Assembly: GCF_000512585.2 (NCBI RefSeq)
Contig: NC_089242.1
Span: 1,922,001-1,986,000, forward strand
Source of the DNA: Kwoniella bestiolae CBS 10118
Lineage: Eukaryota > Basidiomycota > Tremellomycetes > Tremellales > Cryptococcaceae
Direction of reading: 5' to 3'
DNA length: 64,000 nt
This document shows positions 13,301-24,960 of this stretch, piece after piece. A program made the translations under genes and the position numbers. Numbering within the stretch: the first letter of the stretch is position 1; every line of letters starts with the position of its first letter. Under the pieces are notes generated by a model. It saw only the letters and a program-made list of their open reading frames with translations, was not told where the DNA came from and made no database searches.

Positions 13301-13393
13301 CGGTCGCAGGCTACGACCGTCAATGTTGAGGAGATGGGGGGAAGGAAGGGGAAGGACCGGTTCATGGTTGGGTTGGAGCAGGGAGAGATGTAG
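10362..13393 (+). CDS. Homeodomain transcription factor (Phx1/Hoy1-like layout)
   Basis: This is a DNA-binding regulator. Exon 1 (10362-11629) codes about 400 Ser/Pro/Thr/Asn-rich residues with a Gly-Met repeat near 11455-11545, then opens the homeodomain with FKPTKEQLEILIKSYEE. Exon 2 (11698-11787) continues KNPDGPAREALAKRLG and reaches helix 3, KTLQIWFQNR. Exon 3 (from 11846) gives RSKSRAKERDAN. So helix 3 carries WFQNRR with Gln at position 50. A later exon (about 12095) codes a compact domain starting LIILPITVLSIANWTRF, which resembles the conserved region after the homeodomain in fungal Phx1-type regulators. A second low-complexity tail ends at 13393. Introns at 11630-11697 and 11788-11845 are clear. 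The homeodomain is certain; the Phx1 link is inference and its targets are unknown. Confidence 0.9.
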
Positions 13394-14141
13394 ACTTGGA
13401 GGAAGTACATTAAGATGTGAATGACGGAGCAGGAGTGAGGTTGATCGGAGACAAAAGGAAATTAGGGATTTGAGAGGAATGGTATAATGAAACAGGTCAG
13501 ATGTCAATGGAACATAGGGGATACACGAACATATCATAGGATGAAAGGATGAATAAACGAGAGATATGACTGAGTAAGTACAATACGTATACTTTGATTA
13601 TTATATTAACATTATCTTGCTGCGAGTTATGTATATATCCTTTTGATTATACAGTATTTTTGGGTATTCGCAGTGTGAAATGGCGGATATGGGGAATGAT
13701 TTTGGACACTGGACTTTTCTTGGAAACCCTTAACGTATTGTACAGTATGGCATGCTTTTGGTCATACACGGTTGTCTTGAATAAATGATGATAATGAGAC
13801 GATGTACAGCTTTGTGTTCATGACTGAAGGGGTTGAGACTTCATCGTGTATGTAGAGTATTATAGTATATCACCATCGTTATAGTCTGTGAGCTTTCGGG
13901 AAAAGACATTCTGCTTCATCGCATACTGTATTTCATCACACTACAAAACCTCGCATCGATAATTATCACTCCATATAAACAACATCATCACCTCCCAGCT
14001 CACAATACAACTTCGCACCTCCTATCGTATCTCAAAGCCCTGCGAAAGCACCCTGTGACATGCTCATCTCCTACAACGCAAGATCATCTTTCGCCTCCAC
14101 AGCTCCATGCACATTTTGATATCCGCGAAGTCGATAGCGCT
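13394..14141. other. Intergenic between convergent genes
   Basis: The homeobox gene (plus) and the permease gene (minus) converge here, so this holds two 3' UTRs. It is AT-rich with no frame that reads as protein. I see no strong repeat. Confidence 0.5.
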
Positions 14142-16630
14142 TTACAGTGGATATCTGAAAGACAAGTTCTTCCTCTGCGTACAAATTACATATCCAGCTA
14201 TCAGCAAACTGCCCGATCCAGATGGCTCATAGACCTGTTCGACTCAAGGTGGATTACACTTACATCGGTGATATCGAGGAAAGTCGAATCGATCTCTCTT
14301 CCTTGTTCATCCACAAATTTCTCATTCTCCGCTTGTCCCGTTGCGAATAGGTTGTCTCGGCGTTTGTTCTCTTTACTCAGGAAGTATCTTATGCCGAGCT
14401 AGTAAGAAGGTGCAACGTGGTGAGCTGAAGAATCTATTTTGACTGGAACCATTTGACAGACAGTTGGGCCGTATTCACTTACCAAGATGATTGGGTTGAT
14501 GACGTATGTTCCTAGGATGATACCCCATGGGATGTAGTATCCTACGTAACGACAGTACGGTTTAAAGTTAGCTCGTAGAGTCGTCATCTTGTCGAAATCC
14601 GCGTTACCCACTCGGCGCATATTTCGCTTCCCACATCTGAGGCGACAGAAGATTTCCCAGACCTATCGCGTGTTTAATCAGTCTCATGAAATCTTTGTAA
14701 CTCTACTGAAGCTATGACTCACAGTACCCAATCAACAGCATGGCATTCGTAGTGGTCTTCTTGGTATGTCCCGCAGTACTTGCAGCACACCACGACAAAC
14801 TCAATACGAAACCTGGTGTACCCACTCCACCCAAGTACACCGCCACTAGTAAACCCGCTTTGGCAGACCATGGAAGTCCAATCAACAGCGCTCCACTGAT
14901 GATATTGGGAATCGAATAACATGCGCCGACGTATCCTCTGGCATTTGGGAATTTCTTGACTACCAGAACGGAGGAGTAGATGGTGAGGATTTCGATTACT
15001 CCGGAGACGCAGCCTAGTAAGGCTGTTTGGCCGACGGTGAATCCGAAGGAGTCTGTTGCAAATTACATCTTCATCATCAGCCGAAATCTCTCGTCGACAT
15101 AACTTGCTGAGAAGAGGAAAGTACGCACTGATAATAAGTTGAGTCATATTAGTCAAAGAGTTCGCAACATTATTTGACCCAGCAAATATGGCAAATGCCC
15201 AAGATTTCCAATCCAACAGCGCTTCGATGAACTGATCCCTCTTCCATGTCTTATTCTCTATACCCGTCGATTCACCCCTCAACCTCTCAATCGCAATGAT
15301 CTTCTCCTCGTGCGTTAGGAACCGAGCTTTCATGGGATTATCAGGTATGAAGAACCAAAAGCATATTCCGACGATCAGGGTGATACTTCCCGTGATGATC
15401 ATGTATATCTTCCAGGGGGAGATTATATCCGGGTTGATATGATACACGCCGAATGAGACGAGACCGTTGAAGATCTGGTGTATGTGGTCAGACGTATGCC
15501 TTATGGTTTTCGTACAGTAGATGTCGCAAGAAAAGCGGCTTACCTGTGCAGTTCCATTCATTAGGAACCAGTATCCGACTCGCTGAGTACCTTCGGCATG
15601 GGTGTAGAACATACTTGTCTGCGATTGACCAGTAACTTATCAGTCCAATTTTCGATCAAAAGGCGCTGAGGTGGACTGACAAGGATCAAAAAGCCAGCGG
15701 TGATGGAACCTTCGCAAATGCCCAAGAACATTCGGCAGACGACTAAACGGAATCCGTGTCAGCGGAGGCTCAAGCAGCGAAGCGTTGACAAGACAAGATT
15801 ATTCGCCCGAGGGACACTCACAAAGCCCCGCAAAGCTCGAGCACGCCGCATGGCAGCAGAGAACACTTCGAACAGTATCAGTATGCTTTTAACAGGCCAT
15901 ACAAAGAAGGACTCACATAGCCCATACCAAGATGTTACAAGCCCTGCCACAACATGTCAGACTCGGTCTTCAGAACTCCACAAGCACCACTCACATCCAT
16001 TTACCCGGAGGGAACTTTTGTAAAGCTACGGATTGAGGCCATTCGAAGATCAGATAAGCCAGGTAGAAGATTGTTCCTAGCCAGCTACAAACAAGTATCA
16101 GTATCACGTGAACCTTCAGTTGACTCGGATTTGGGCGGACTTACTTGTATTGCCCTTGGGTGAGATGGTTGTCTTTCTGATGACAATCATCGCATCAGCA
16201 ATCGTCTTTCAGTATAGGCAGTATCAACACTCACCTTGATACCCAGAATAGATGAGGATCCGAGGGTCGTCTTATCTGCGATATTGAAAAAGTCATCTAT
16301 CAGCAAGCCACCTCGCCCCAACATCAGTGACTCACCGGTAAATTGTACGAAATACAGGACCATCCTATTCATTAAGTCAACACCGTGTCGATCCTTATCT
16401 TTTCGATATGATACTCACATCAAGGGCAGCATGTTCAAGTCAATCTTCCTTCTTACCCTATCAGACATCTCTTTGGTGATCTCCCCCTTGAACCCAGCAA
16501 CGAAAGCTGCGGCTTCATCGACATCCTCCAGAGCAACATGGTGGGCATGCTCGGCGCCTTGAACAACGGCAGTCACTTCAACATTGGATAGGTTCTTTTC
16601 CGATTCGATCTTAGGTTCTGTCGCAACCAT
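14142..16630 (-). CDS. MFS permease, anion:cation symporter family (allantoate/Dal5-type)
   Basis: This is a plasma-membrane transporter of the major facilitator superfamily, ACS family, which in fungi moves allantoate, nicotinate, pantothenate and related organic anions. It starts MVATEPKIESEKNLSN, followed by the family opening RRKIDLNMLPLM and, over short exons, MVLYFVQFTDKTTLG and LTQGQYNWLGTIFYLAYL. Mid-protein the loop FWFFIPDNPMKARFLTHEEK, then AIERLRGE, is the family's central hallmark. The later helices include YYIPWGIILGTYVINPI, and the C-terminus ends RKNLSFRYPL, close to the family's usual ENxxFRY end. I count more than ten introns. The substrate cannot be read from sequence. GATA sites upstream fit nitrogen control. 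Confidence 0.88.
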
Positions 16631-17294
16631 GACCACTTGTATATGCTTGTGCTCGAAATTGGAACTTCGCAACTTCAATGATGCTCAATGTAATGATTCA
16701 CTGATGGATATCTTGAAATGCATGTGAACTTCTGGAGGGGGAGCAGGCTGCTTACATATATATGATATGGTAACCCTTATCTCCAGATATCGGTAATCTC
16801 AGGCCTCAATCACATGTGCATTCGCATTCGGTCAAAACCGACAGCGATAGCGCACAACGGACTGCGCCTCTACGTACACGGCTCTGGCAGGCTTTGGACG
16901 GGGGGAAATCCACCCTCGTTGGATCATGATGTCGTACTCACTTACAGATGCCGTGAAATGCTCTATTTCTTGCGCTATCGCTTCATGGAGCAAAGCGCAT
17001 AAGTAATCTTTATCTACTGGTCACCGTAGGCGCCTCGCTAAAAACTGTGACGCTGCCCGCGGGTGCCACTAGCGTCTTGAATTCAGTTTTAAACTTTGTT
17101 CCTATCTTGAGAAGAGGCTAAATTTGGAACACGGAGACAACCGATAAGACCCATAGCTTGGCGTCTGAGGTCGTAAATCGAAATGACTGGACACCTATCA
17201 GGAGGGTTTTTGAGATAAGAAAGGTTCCCCTGTACAGGCCGCTGAGATAGGGTGGATTCGCATAAGAGGAGACTTATTTTCCCACTCCCTCGAA
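16631..17294. promoter_or_regulatory. Upstream region of the 14-kb permease with GATA sites
   Basis: This is the 5' flank of the minus-strand permease. It holds GATAAG cores at 17143-17148 and 17214-17219 and the reverse form CTTATC at 16776-16781. Fungal GATA factors of nitrogen catabolite control bind GATAAG. Site use is inferred, not shown. Confidence 0.4.
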
Positions 17295-17371
17295 CATTTA
17301 CTTGTAGAACGACGAATGCATTTGCTTGTGGAACGACAAATGTGCGACATTTACTTATAGAACGACAAATG
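17295..17371. repeat. Three tandem copies of a 24-base imperfect palindrome
   Basis: Copies lie at 17295-17318, 17319-17342 and 17348-17371. The middle copy begins CATTTG and ends CAAATG, so each unit has inverted ends around a TTGTGGAACGA-like core. Copies differ at three or four positions. The first two abut and the third is spaced by five bases. The array lies upstream of the permease and downstream of no clear gene. Confidence 0.75.
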
Positions 17372-18215
17372 TGGACTTAATCTTCTTCAAGGGGGAGAAA
17401 TGTTACATTCTCAGACTGCTTTTTATGCTTCCGTTCCCTTCGAAGTTCTGATATCATAGCTTGTTCTTTCAAGATGTTATTTCTACGTGCTTCGACTGGC
17501 CGGATTCCGAAAATACTGAACAGCCCTCAGGTCAAGGATGATACGATCAGATAACGCTGGCCTTATGGTGATTGATCCACCGTAGTCGTGGTTGTTTGTC
17601 TCGCTTCACGGAAGTATGGCACAAAGAGATATGAATCGAAATCGACCTGAGGTATTGCAATCGACGTATGCACAATCTCATGACACACGCACTCTCCTTT
17701 GGGACAAGACGATCAACACATATCATATGGTTGATCCGATCAATCAATCCGACGTTGTACCGTGTAAGCATGAACTGGAAAGTTCTCATCAAAGCACGTT
17801 TTCATCACCTCGATTGCTTAAAGTCCTATTTCCCATATCACCTCCCAGATTGTGGCACTGTTTGCTTGTTCGTTTATCCGTCAAACCTGACTCGTGCTCC
17901 CAGGTGGCACGGACTTGCTTTGACTAAGGCGATTAAGATACAGCTAGCTACTTGGTATCTTTCTCAAGTGAACGAGTAAAGAAAACGCTAATGACAGAAT
18001 GATCGCCGCCCTCCTTTGACAGGTTAATCATCAAAAGAATACTAAAATACTGAAGAAACACGTGATTGATGATGACTGGGCTGCGAAGACCCCATGAAAA
18101 GTGGCTTGAGATCAATCAAATTGGTCAGAGTACGAAAGGTATATATACCCTGACACTGTATCTTCTTTTCCCCAATTTTTCTCAAGGCGAATATATTCTA
18201 CAACAGAAGTATAAT
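17372..18215. other. Intergenic, no supported gene
   Basis: Open frames of up to 111 codons occur near 17592-17979, but two overlap in different frames and neither shows a recognisable domain. I see nothing else that I can support. Confidence 0.4.
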
Positions 18216-20557
18216 ATGAAAGTGTATAATATATTTATAGTGTAGTATGAAGTCGAAGAAGTCGCCCGTGAAAATCGTGAGTTCCAACTCTCGTCAGCTC
18301 AATTTCCTCAATATGAATCTGGCTTACCAGTATCTCAACCTCGACCACAGAAATTCGATGAGGGTAAGGGCGGAAGCTACTTCAAGGATGAGAATTTGGA
18401 CCTGGACACAGTGAGTTAGATGAAATGTTCTCACCTCCGCCTGTATGATGATCATGATCATCACTGATTTATATCAACCAGGTCCATCCCTTCTTTCACC
18501 CATTTGCTCAGCCAACTCCCAAGAGAGAAGCAAATGGGCGCGAGCAGTGGGCAAAACGGTGTCGGAAGAAGGTATGTTGACCCAACACCCGAAAAAAGTA
18601 AATCAGAAATCCACCTTTAGCATTTAAAGATATCAACATCAGTAACACTGGTTCAAAACATGAACCGATATCCATCGACTCTTATTCGGACGAAGAGGGG
18701 TATCACGCAAGGACCTCAACTCAGACATCCCTCTGCATCTCAGAATGGGAATCCCCCTCGCTCTCCCTTCAACAGATATGTCTGTCAAACCATTCTTCGT
18801 CCTCTTCAAATTCGCTTCCGCCGCCTCCGGAACCCTTGTCTCCTCCCAGACGATTTGATAGGAAGGGGAAAGCGAAAGCAGCACCCTCGACCACGCTCCG
18901 GACTTCCTCCCAAACAAAGAAGAGAGATATAGACGTGCATGGGGTGGTTGAGAGAGGGGGCAATGTTAGAGATGATATAGATTGGTTCAATTCCGCCTTA
19001 AAGCAGACCATATCATCAACGATTCCGTCCTGATCGAAATGGTGAACTGCCCCACTTGCAGAAGCCCGCCGAAATTCTAGAGATCATCGATAGGATGATC
19101 AGCGGTGAATCGCAAGGATCGAAATCGAATGGAAACTCCGGGATCAGATCAAGCGATATCACAGATGCAGTAACAGCCTTTGTGAATTACGTTGCCAAGG
19201 ATATGGATCTGGATCAACTGAGAATTCTCTACGCTCTTCCGTTCCTCCTCATCTCGCCCAAGATGCTAAATTACCTCGGTCCCATCCAAATCGATAAAAA
19301 TGCCTGGAACGAGAGCAAAATGTGTTTATATGAAAGGGGTAATGCTAGAACGCGATGAATGGGATAAGCTTGGAGAGTCGAATAGCGAGAACTTCCGACA
19401 CGTGCACAGCGATATCAAGGGTCAACTGGAGATTCAAGGTCATCTTCCGCCATACGCACACACATAGTTAGATACAGCTGGTTTGACAAGCACCAATGAG
19501 CTACAATCCCTATATTTTCACCATATAGGCCAATTCAAAGAAGGCTGGCAAAATAGATGAAGGGTAGAGCAAGATGAGGCTGATCGATACGATGCGGGGA
19601 AGGGTGCTAGACCTTGGATTGAGGGCGTTAGACTGGCAAAAGGTCAGGCATCGTCCATAGTCTACTGCCCGTTGGAGAAGAATTTTGAGCGAAACCAATT
19701 GGTAAGATCACTTTCCGCGCCAATCAGGTGATATCTAGACTGAGATGAATGCCTGTTATTGCAGCTCTGGTATGAGATCTTCTACACCTTCCTCCTCAGC
19801 AATCCTGTCCAGTCCAACGTGGCTTTCCCAGGGATTGACTTGATCTCCCCTATATGCTTCCCAATATGGGTTCGCACGTCTACTGCACCCTGCGGTCTGT
19901 CCATATTCCCCCCGACTCCGGTGCAGGCAATAACAGCGAAGAAGGACGAGAAGACGGTGGTGACCGAGTATGGGGTTAAAGAGAGGTCCAAGCAGAAGAA
20001 GAAGATGCCAGACCAGCAAAAACTCCTCAGGTGGGATGTGGTGAGTCTGACTGATTGGGGGGACCATTCGAAAGCTGATTTCTCCAGCTCAACAAACGTT
20101 TGGGTGAATTGGCGTCGGCGGAGTCTCCGACAGTAGCTCTCGAAAGTCACTTCAACATACTGCGAAGTGGACTAACCTTGCGCCGTCACAGACTTTTTCC
20201 ACCTCTATTGTCTTCCATCGACCTACAGAAATTCGAAAGGTTGGAGAGATAGTATGGGAGAACGAGTTGTCTGAAAGTTTGCTCTCCCTCGGTTGTCACA
20301 CAACTCTACTTTAGCTGATACGAAATGCTCATTCCTGTAGACTCATGTTCGTACGATGTTGGAATTACAACATGTCATGAAGGAGCGAATGAGATTTGTG
20401 GAAGAATTTGACGGGAATTATGATATGAGTGATTTTACCAGCACTCATGAACAAATGATAGTCGACTTTACCCAACGCGAGAAATTTATTTTACCCCAAA
20501 AGGTGCTGTATGTAAATGATGCGATGATCAACGGTGTCTGCTGCAGTCATTCGTGAG
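18216..20557 (+). pseudogene. Unrecognised multi-exon gene, probably degenerate
   Basis: I do not recognise this family. Protein-like segments follow one another with plausible introns: a stretch from about 18253, HPFFHPFAQPTPKRE after an intron, a Ser/Pro-rich part with RRFDRKGKAKAA, then EILEIIDRMISGESQG, LDQLRILYALPFLLISP, LERDEWDKLGESN, DRYDAGKGARPWIEG, LLWYEIFYTFLLSNP, and FSTSIVFHRPTEIRKVGEIV after a textbook intron with a CTAAC branch point. It ends at 20557. The reading is broken in three places: a frame change near 18990-19030, a one-base frame change near 19315-19325, and an in-frame TGA at 19558-19560. Either this is a decaying gene or my splice model is wrong there. No start codon is secure. 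Confidence 0.45.
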
Positions 20558-20885
20558 CATTGGGCAAAGTCTGATAGTTGTTCTGCTCCAAACACGATCT
20601 GCAATTTGGAAGGGTCATTGTGCAATATCAAAGCCTTTTGGTGCATTGGTGGTGATCTAATACCTACGATCAAATGTGATGTTTTGTGGTGGTTTTAACT
20701 TGGACATAACGTGATTGAAGTGAGGATCCACGAAATTGGGATGCGACGACAAGGAAAGAGAAAGATTCGACGCTGAAAAGTACACTTTTTACGTTACAAG
20801 CACAGCAAACACAAACGAATAAGAAGGAATATACGTTTATACACACAATCCCCTGTCCAGCTTTGTCGATGGATCTCGACCAAGC
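20558..20885. other. Intergenic between convergent genes
   Basis: About 330 bases between the end of the degenerate plus-strand gene and the stop of the small minus-strand gene. I see no feature here. Confidence 0.4.
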
Positions 20886-21512
20886 TTACGAACTGTTCTT
20901 AAGGAGGTCTGGCTTGGATCGATCGCCGCATCGACGGATCTGTGACCTAAGTTAGCGACATGCCGGTACATCCATATTAACATGTGAACTCACTCTTTCC
21001 ATGATGAACGAAGTGCCATGTGGATAGTCAGATACCAAGTTCGAAGTCGATCTTGATATAGCTGAGGGCGAAGTCATTGTAAGCCGCTTACACTTCTGTT
21101 AGTAGTGAGCCGAGGCTCGTCACTCACCTGTTGGAGATGGAGTTTCTCCTCCGAGTCACAGCTTGCAACACTTCCAATCCAGCTCAGGAAGGAATCTCGA
21201 GCATGCTATACAGGCTGTGAGCTCGGGTGATACAGTGTATGATAGCTGATTCCCTCACGGTGTATACCTATTGACATCGATCGAGAGTCAGATATGAACG
21301 CTCCCTTCGATATACCAGCCACTCACTTTGACAATCCGAGGGTCTTGCTGGATGTGCTTAGGATAGTAGTTTGGTATCTGGAAGGGCAGCCATCAGCTCT
21401 GAACGAGTAATGTATACTTCGTGAAAGTGGAGAACATACAGAGGGAGATAGCGAGCAATGGATGAATATAGGAATATTCTCCCTCTCAATCTTGTGATCC
21501 CTTTTTATTCCT
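20886..21512 (-). CDS. Small unrecognised multi-exon protein, start unresolved
   Basis: I do not recognise this protein. Four small exons join in one frame: IPNYYPKHIQQDPRIVK (21385-21329 region), then HARDSFLSWIGSVASC continuing EEKLHLQQ, then LYQDRLRTWYLTIHMALRSS, then ESQIRRCGDRSKPDLLKNSS with a stop at 20886. Each junction has a GTGAGT donor and an AG acceptor and the phases agree, which random sequence would rarely give. An upstream piece reading IPIFIHCSLSPS ends at a GTATGT donor at about 21440, but I could not find its ATG, so the 5' limit is a guess. The visible protein is small (about 80-100 residues), mostly helical in character, and has no signal peptide or membrane segment. Confidence 0.45.
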
Positions 21513-22048
21513 TGGTTCTAAATCTGTTGGGGGGAATGAAGCTGGCGAGACTCGATGTTTCTCAGAGATCTGTGGCATGTTAAGAAGAAACATCTAATGA
21601 AAGCATCAGCCGCTTTTGGTATTTCTATACTCCAGGAATTCAATAGGCGAGATTGGTTCCTGCAGATCAAAATTTATAGTAAGGTACCACACAGATTTTG
21701 GGGAATTTCTGACATCCATGCGGAATGAAACGCTGGAAAATCATGACATGATGAACTGACTGCCTTTGATCTTATCGAAAGGCAGCGTGGATGTGTACCA
21801 ATGCACTATCACCTCATCAGCTCGTCGTTGCCCTGGAGACTAAATTCTATTGGCGTGCCGATTGGACGATCAAAACCGCACGGGCTTACTGATCCAAAAA
21901 GAATCGAGCAGAGTGCCATCGAATCACCGGGTCAGTGCGATCATAGCTCATCTCCCGGCATCAATGATGGGATAGCTAGATGAAGGCAAGATTTCCCATA
22001 ACGACCAAACATCAAAGTCATTGATACAACAGCCTTTCTCCGATCAAT
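21513..22048. other. Intergenic, no supported gene
   Basis: Contains the unresolved 5' part of the small gene and the 3' end of the amine oxidase gene. Open frames show no domain pattern. Confidence 0.4.
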
Positions 22049-24002
22049 CTAAACATCCAATTGAGAAGGCGCTCCTCCAGCGTTACTCAACTTGCCCTTA
22101 TCCAGCCCCTTTCGCAATCTTGCTAAACGCTCTTCGGTAATCCTGAAAGATGCAGGCATGATCGGGTCCCATTCCCCAGTCAAGATATGTTTTGCCAGGG
22201 CTGGTGCGCAAATAAAGATCCGTGCCATACCTACGTCATTTCCGGTCAGCTATCAGATCCGTATAGGCATGTATCGGTCTTTATAGCTTACCATGACCAT
22301 TGTAGCCCGCTCCAACGTATTGACCAGGTTTACCAGGTACACTTCCGATGAAAGGAACCGAGTCTGGGGTCTGTCATTGGTGTGATGTTAGCAAAGAATG
22401 TGAGAATAATCACATGCTAGGTAGAAGCTAACTTACCATTCCGATGATACCAGTCCAACTGTACTCATACCCTTTGGCACGTCCTTCCTCGATACCATCA
22501 CTTGTCCATCCACCTTCGGGCAGAAGCTTGGAGAATTGTGAAACGGCATTTTGCGTGACTTCGAATGAATAGGAAGAATCATCTACCGTATTATGTATCG
22601 ATTCAGCGGTGGCGGCTGACATGCCATGCCTAATCACATGTCATGATTGATTAACCTGTTCTGTCTATGTAAACTCAGATCGCTTACCATTTTCGGGATG
22701 TTCCCAACACTATGGAGTTGTCTGGTCGGCAGCACCTGCCATCACAAAATCCGTCAGTCTCATCAACCATCATGCTCAAGGTAGCAGATATTTGAAGACG
22801 ATACTTACGTAGAATAGAAATGCTGGGGCAGATATCGAAGAGAGCTAAAGAGGGTTGCGCAAGGTGGTCAGTATAGAAGCGCACCAGGTGCTCAAGAGGT
22901 CTCACTCACTAGCTACCTTCAAGACGGGGGAATTTCTCAGGTCCAGCTGGTGCGGGTGACAGTTTGATGGCTTGAGCTGTAAGTGGTTGTCATATCAGCT
23001 GACATACGTTGTTGTAAAATGGTTCATCAATCGACTCACCTCGAGTTGGTACTATCAGACCCTCGAGCTCTCCAAGCAGTGCGTCACTATATGCGTTCGT
23101 CGCATACACCACCTTCTTAGCCCTAACTTTCCCTCTTGGGGTCTGCACGTTCCACGATTCTCCATCTTCAGCTTGCGTGACGGCATTTACTGGCGCGTGG
23201 GAGAACAAGGAATATCCTCCAAGGGACTGGTTGATGGTGTGGATACCAAGACAGAGTTTCGCAGGGTTGACTGTACCGGCCCACCATTTGACAGCTCCGT
23301 GAGCATCTTTCAGTCGGGTTTCCTACATTTCAACATGGGACTTAGTAAACTCTCCGGAATATGAAACGACGACCAAGGCTGAAACTCACTTTCACAGCTT
23401 GCTCTCTACCAAGTTCCTCCACTTCGGGCTTTCCTCCACACTCCAATAGATCCTTCAAAGCCTTACTTGCATACTCTCTAAAATCCTCAGAAAGACTAAC
23501 ATCATAGGTATTTCTAGGTGTCCATTCACAATCGATCTTACTTTTCTCGATGAACTCGTTAACCCTTTCGAACGTATCTCTCTCCGATTTCAAGATATGC
23601 TTGGCCTCTTCTTTACCATGCAGCGCTGAAAAAGCGGTGAATCCTCGACTTTCATCTGGTCGACAATGACCTGCATTACGACCTGATGCCCCGGAACAGA
23701 TTTCCCGGGCCTCCAATACCACCACCGACTCCGGTCGATTGGAGGCAGTGAGAAGTGAATGGGCGGTCACGGCACCTAGAGAGTCATGTTAACCATAAAC
23801 CTCACGTTCACATGCAATGGTCTTACTTACCGCACAGCCCAGATCCAATGATGACTATATCAGCACTCTCAGGCAATTCGTCGTCCTTCCCAGCGTTCAG
23901 TAGAGGATGATCTCTTGTCGATTTTTGCCATACCGAAAGGCCGCCCAGCGGTATAGGGAGATGTGGATGAGGGGGTGGTGTGTTGTTGATGGCGATTGGC
24001 AT
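22049..24002 (-). CDS. FAD-dependent amine/amino-acid oxidoreductase (DAO, DadA/PuuB type)
   Basis: This flavoenzyme belongs to the DAO family, whose members oxidise the C-N bond of amino acids or amines. It starts MPIAINNTPPPHPHLPIP. The Rossmann FAD-binding motif is ADIVIIGSGLCGAVTAHSLL, split by an intron inside the glycine motif. Next come VVVLEAREICSGASGRNAGH and CRPD, the DAO hallmark where FAD is held, and later VYATNAYSDALLGELEG, typical of the second FAD-contact strand. The C-terminus reads RLRKGLDKGKLSNAGGAPSQ and ends LDV, with no SKL-type peroxisomal signal, so a cytosolic place is likely. It is divergent from a permease across 958 bases rich in GATA sites, which suits a nitrogen-scavenging role. 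The actual substrate is unknown. Confidence 0.87.
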
Positions 24003-24960
24003 GTTGCTCTCGGTGTCGATGGACTAATGCTACAATATTGCTACTGATTGGTTGCTGATCTATACGATGCCAGTCGATGATTAATATCTTCCACCCGTCT
24101 TGCGAGATCTGTAGATAGAGTGCGATTCTCCCACTTCGTGATTTCGGATTAGCCCGATGACGCTTGACCCGCTAATCCGATCGGGTCAGAGGTGAAAAGA
24201 ATTGCTCTGGGTCTGCTGACTGTTCGAGATCTCCTAAGGCTGTCGGACCGGTCATCACCAGCTGTCATAGTGCGCAGTGATGATATGCAGAGATAAGTAC
24301 ACTCCCACCATCCTCTACTGCCCTCGGATCTAAAGCCATGAAATTAACAGCCGCAGATGAGATAACAGTCGTCACGAAAAGACGCTAGACGGACAAGGGA
24401 GTAAATAGACTTTGGCGCTAGTGAACGGAGGGCGCGCGCCTCAGGCAACACCTCAAAAGTCTCCAGGTGTTTTCCCTTCCAGTCACTCATCGATCTCTTA
24501 TCGTCATCTCTGTTTATTTTCAGCCATCATATTTAATGTACCTTCTTGGCTTTCCCATTTTGCATCCACACTCTCTATCTCCCCGGGCTTTCGGGGTTCC
24601 GACTATTGCATGAAGCGATAAGAGTCAGCTGTTCTTGCGGCTAGTAAGCGCTGCGTGAGAAGTTAAAGAGAGTCATTCAACCGAAGTTCGGGTATCTTGA
24701 AGCTATACGACTACGCTGTAAGTAGCCGAGTTGGATCATTACCTTGCAATGGGCTGAGAACAGAGATAAGCTAGTGGGCATAAAGAGCTAGAACGAATCG
24801 TTATCATGTGGTCTACTTCTTCCCCCAACGCCCAAGCTAGTTCGTCTAGAACACCTTTGATCAACCACCCAAGTCCTCTTTCTCTACATAACATATCCAC
24901 ACCTTTGCTTGAAAATCATCCCACTCGAATCACAACAACAAGGGCAAGAACAAGGCCAAC
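24003..24960. promoter_or_regulatory. Divergent promoter with GATA sites and a paired CGG-ATTAG motif
   Basis: This region lies between the amine oxidase (minus) and the permease (plus). GATAAG cores are at 24292-24297, 24617-24622 and 24765-24770, CTTATC at 24497-24502, and GATAAC forms at 24361-24366 and 24800-24805. At equal base use about 0.5 GATAAG would be expected here on both strands together; four are present. Near the oxidase start, CGGATTAGCCCG (24145-24156) and its inverse CCCGCTAATCCG (24168-24179) form an inverted pair of possible zinc-cluster factor sites. Function is inferred. Confidence 0.45.

Noticed and set aside
17592..17979. Two overlapping plus frames of over 100 codons
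   Set aside because: They use different frames over the same bases and neither shows a domain.
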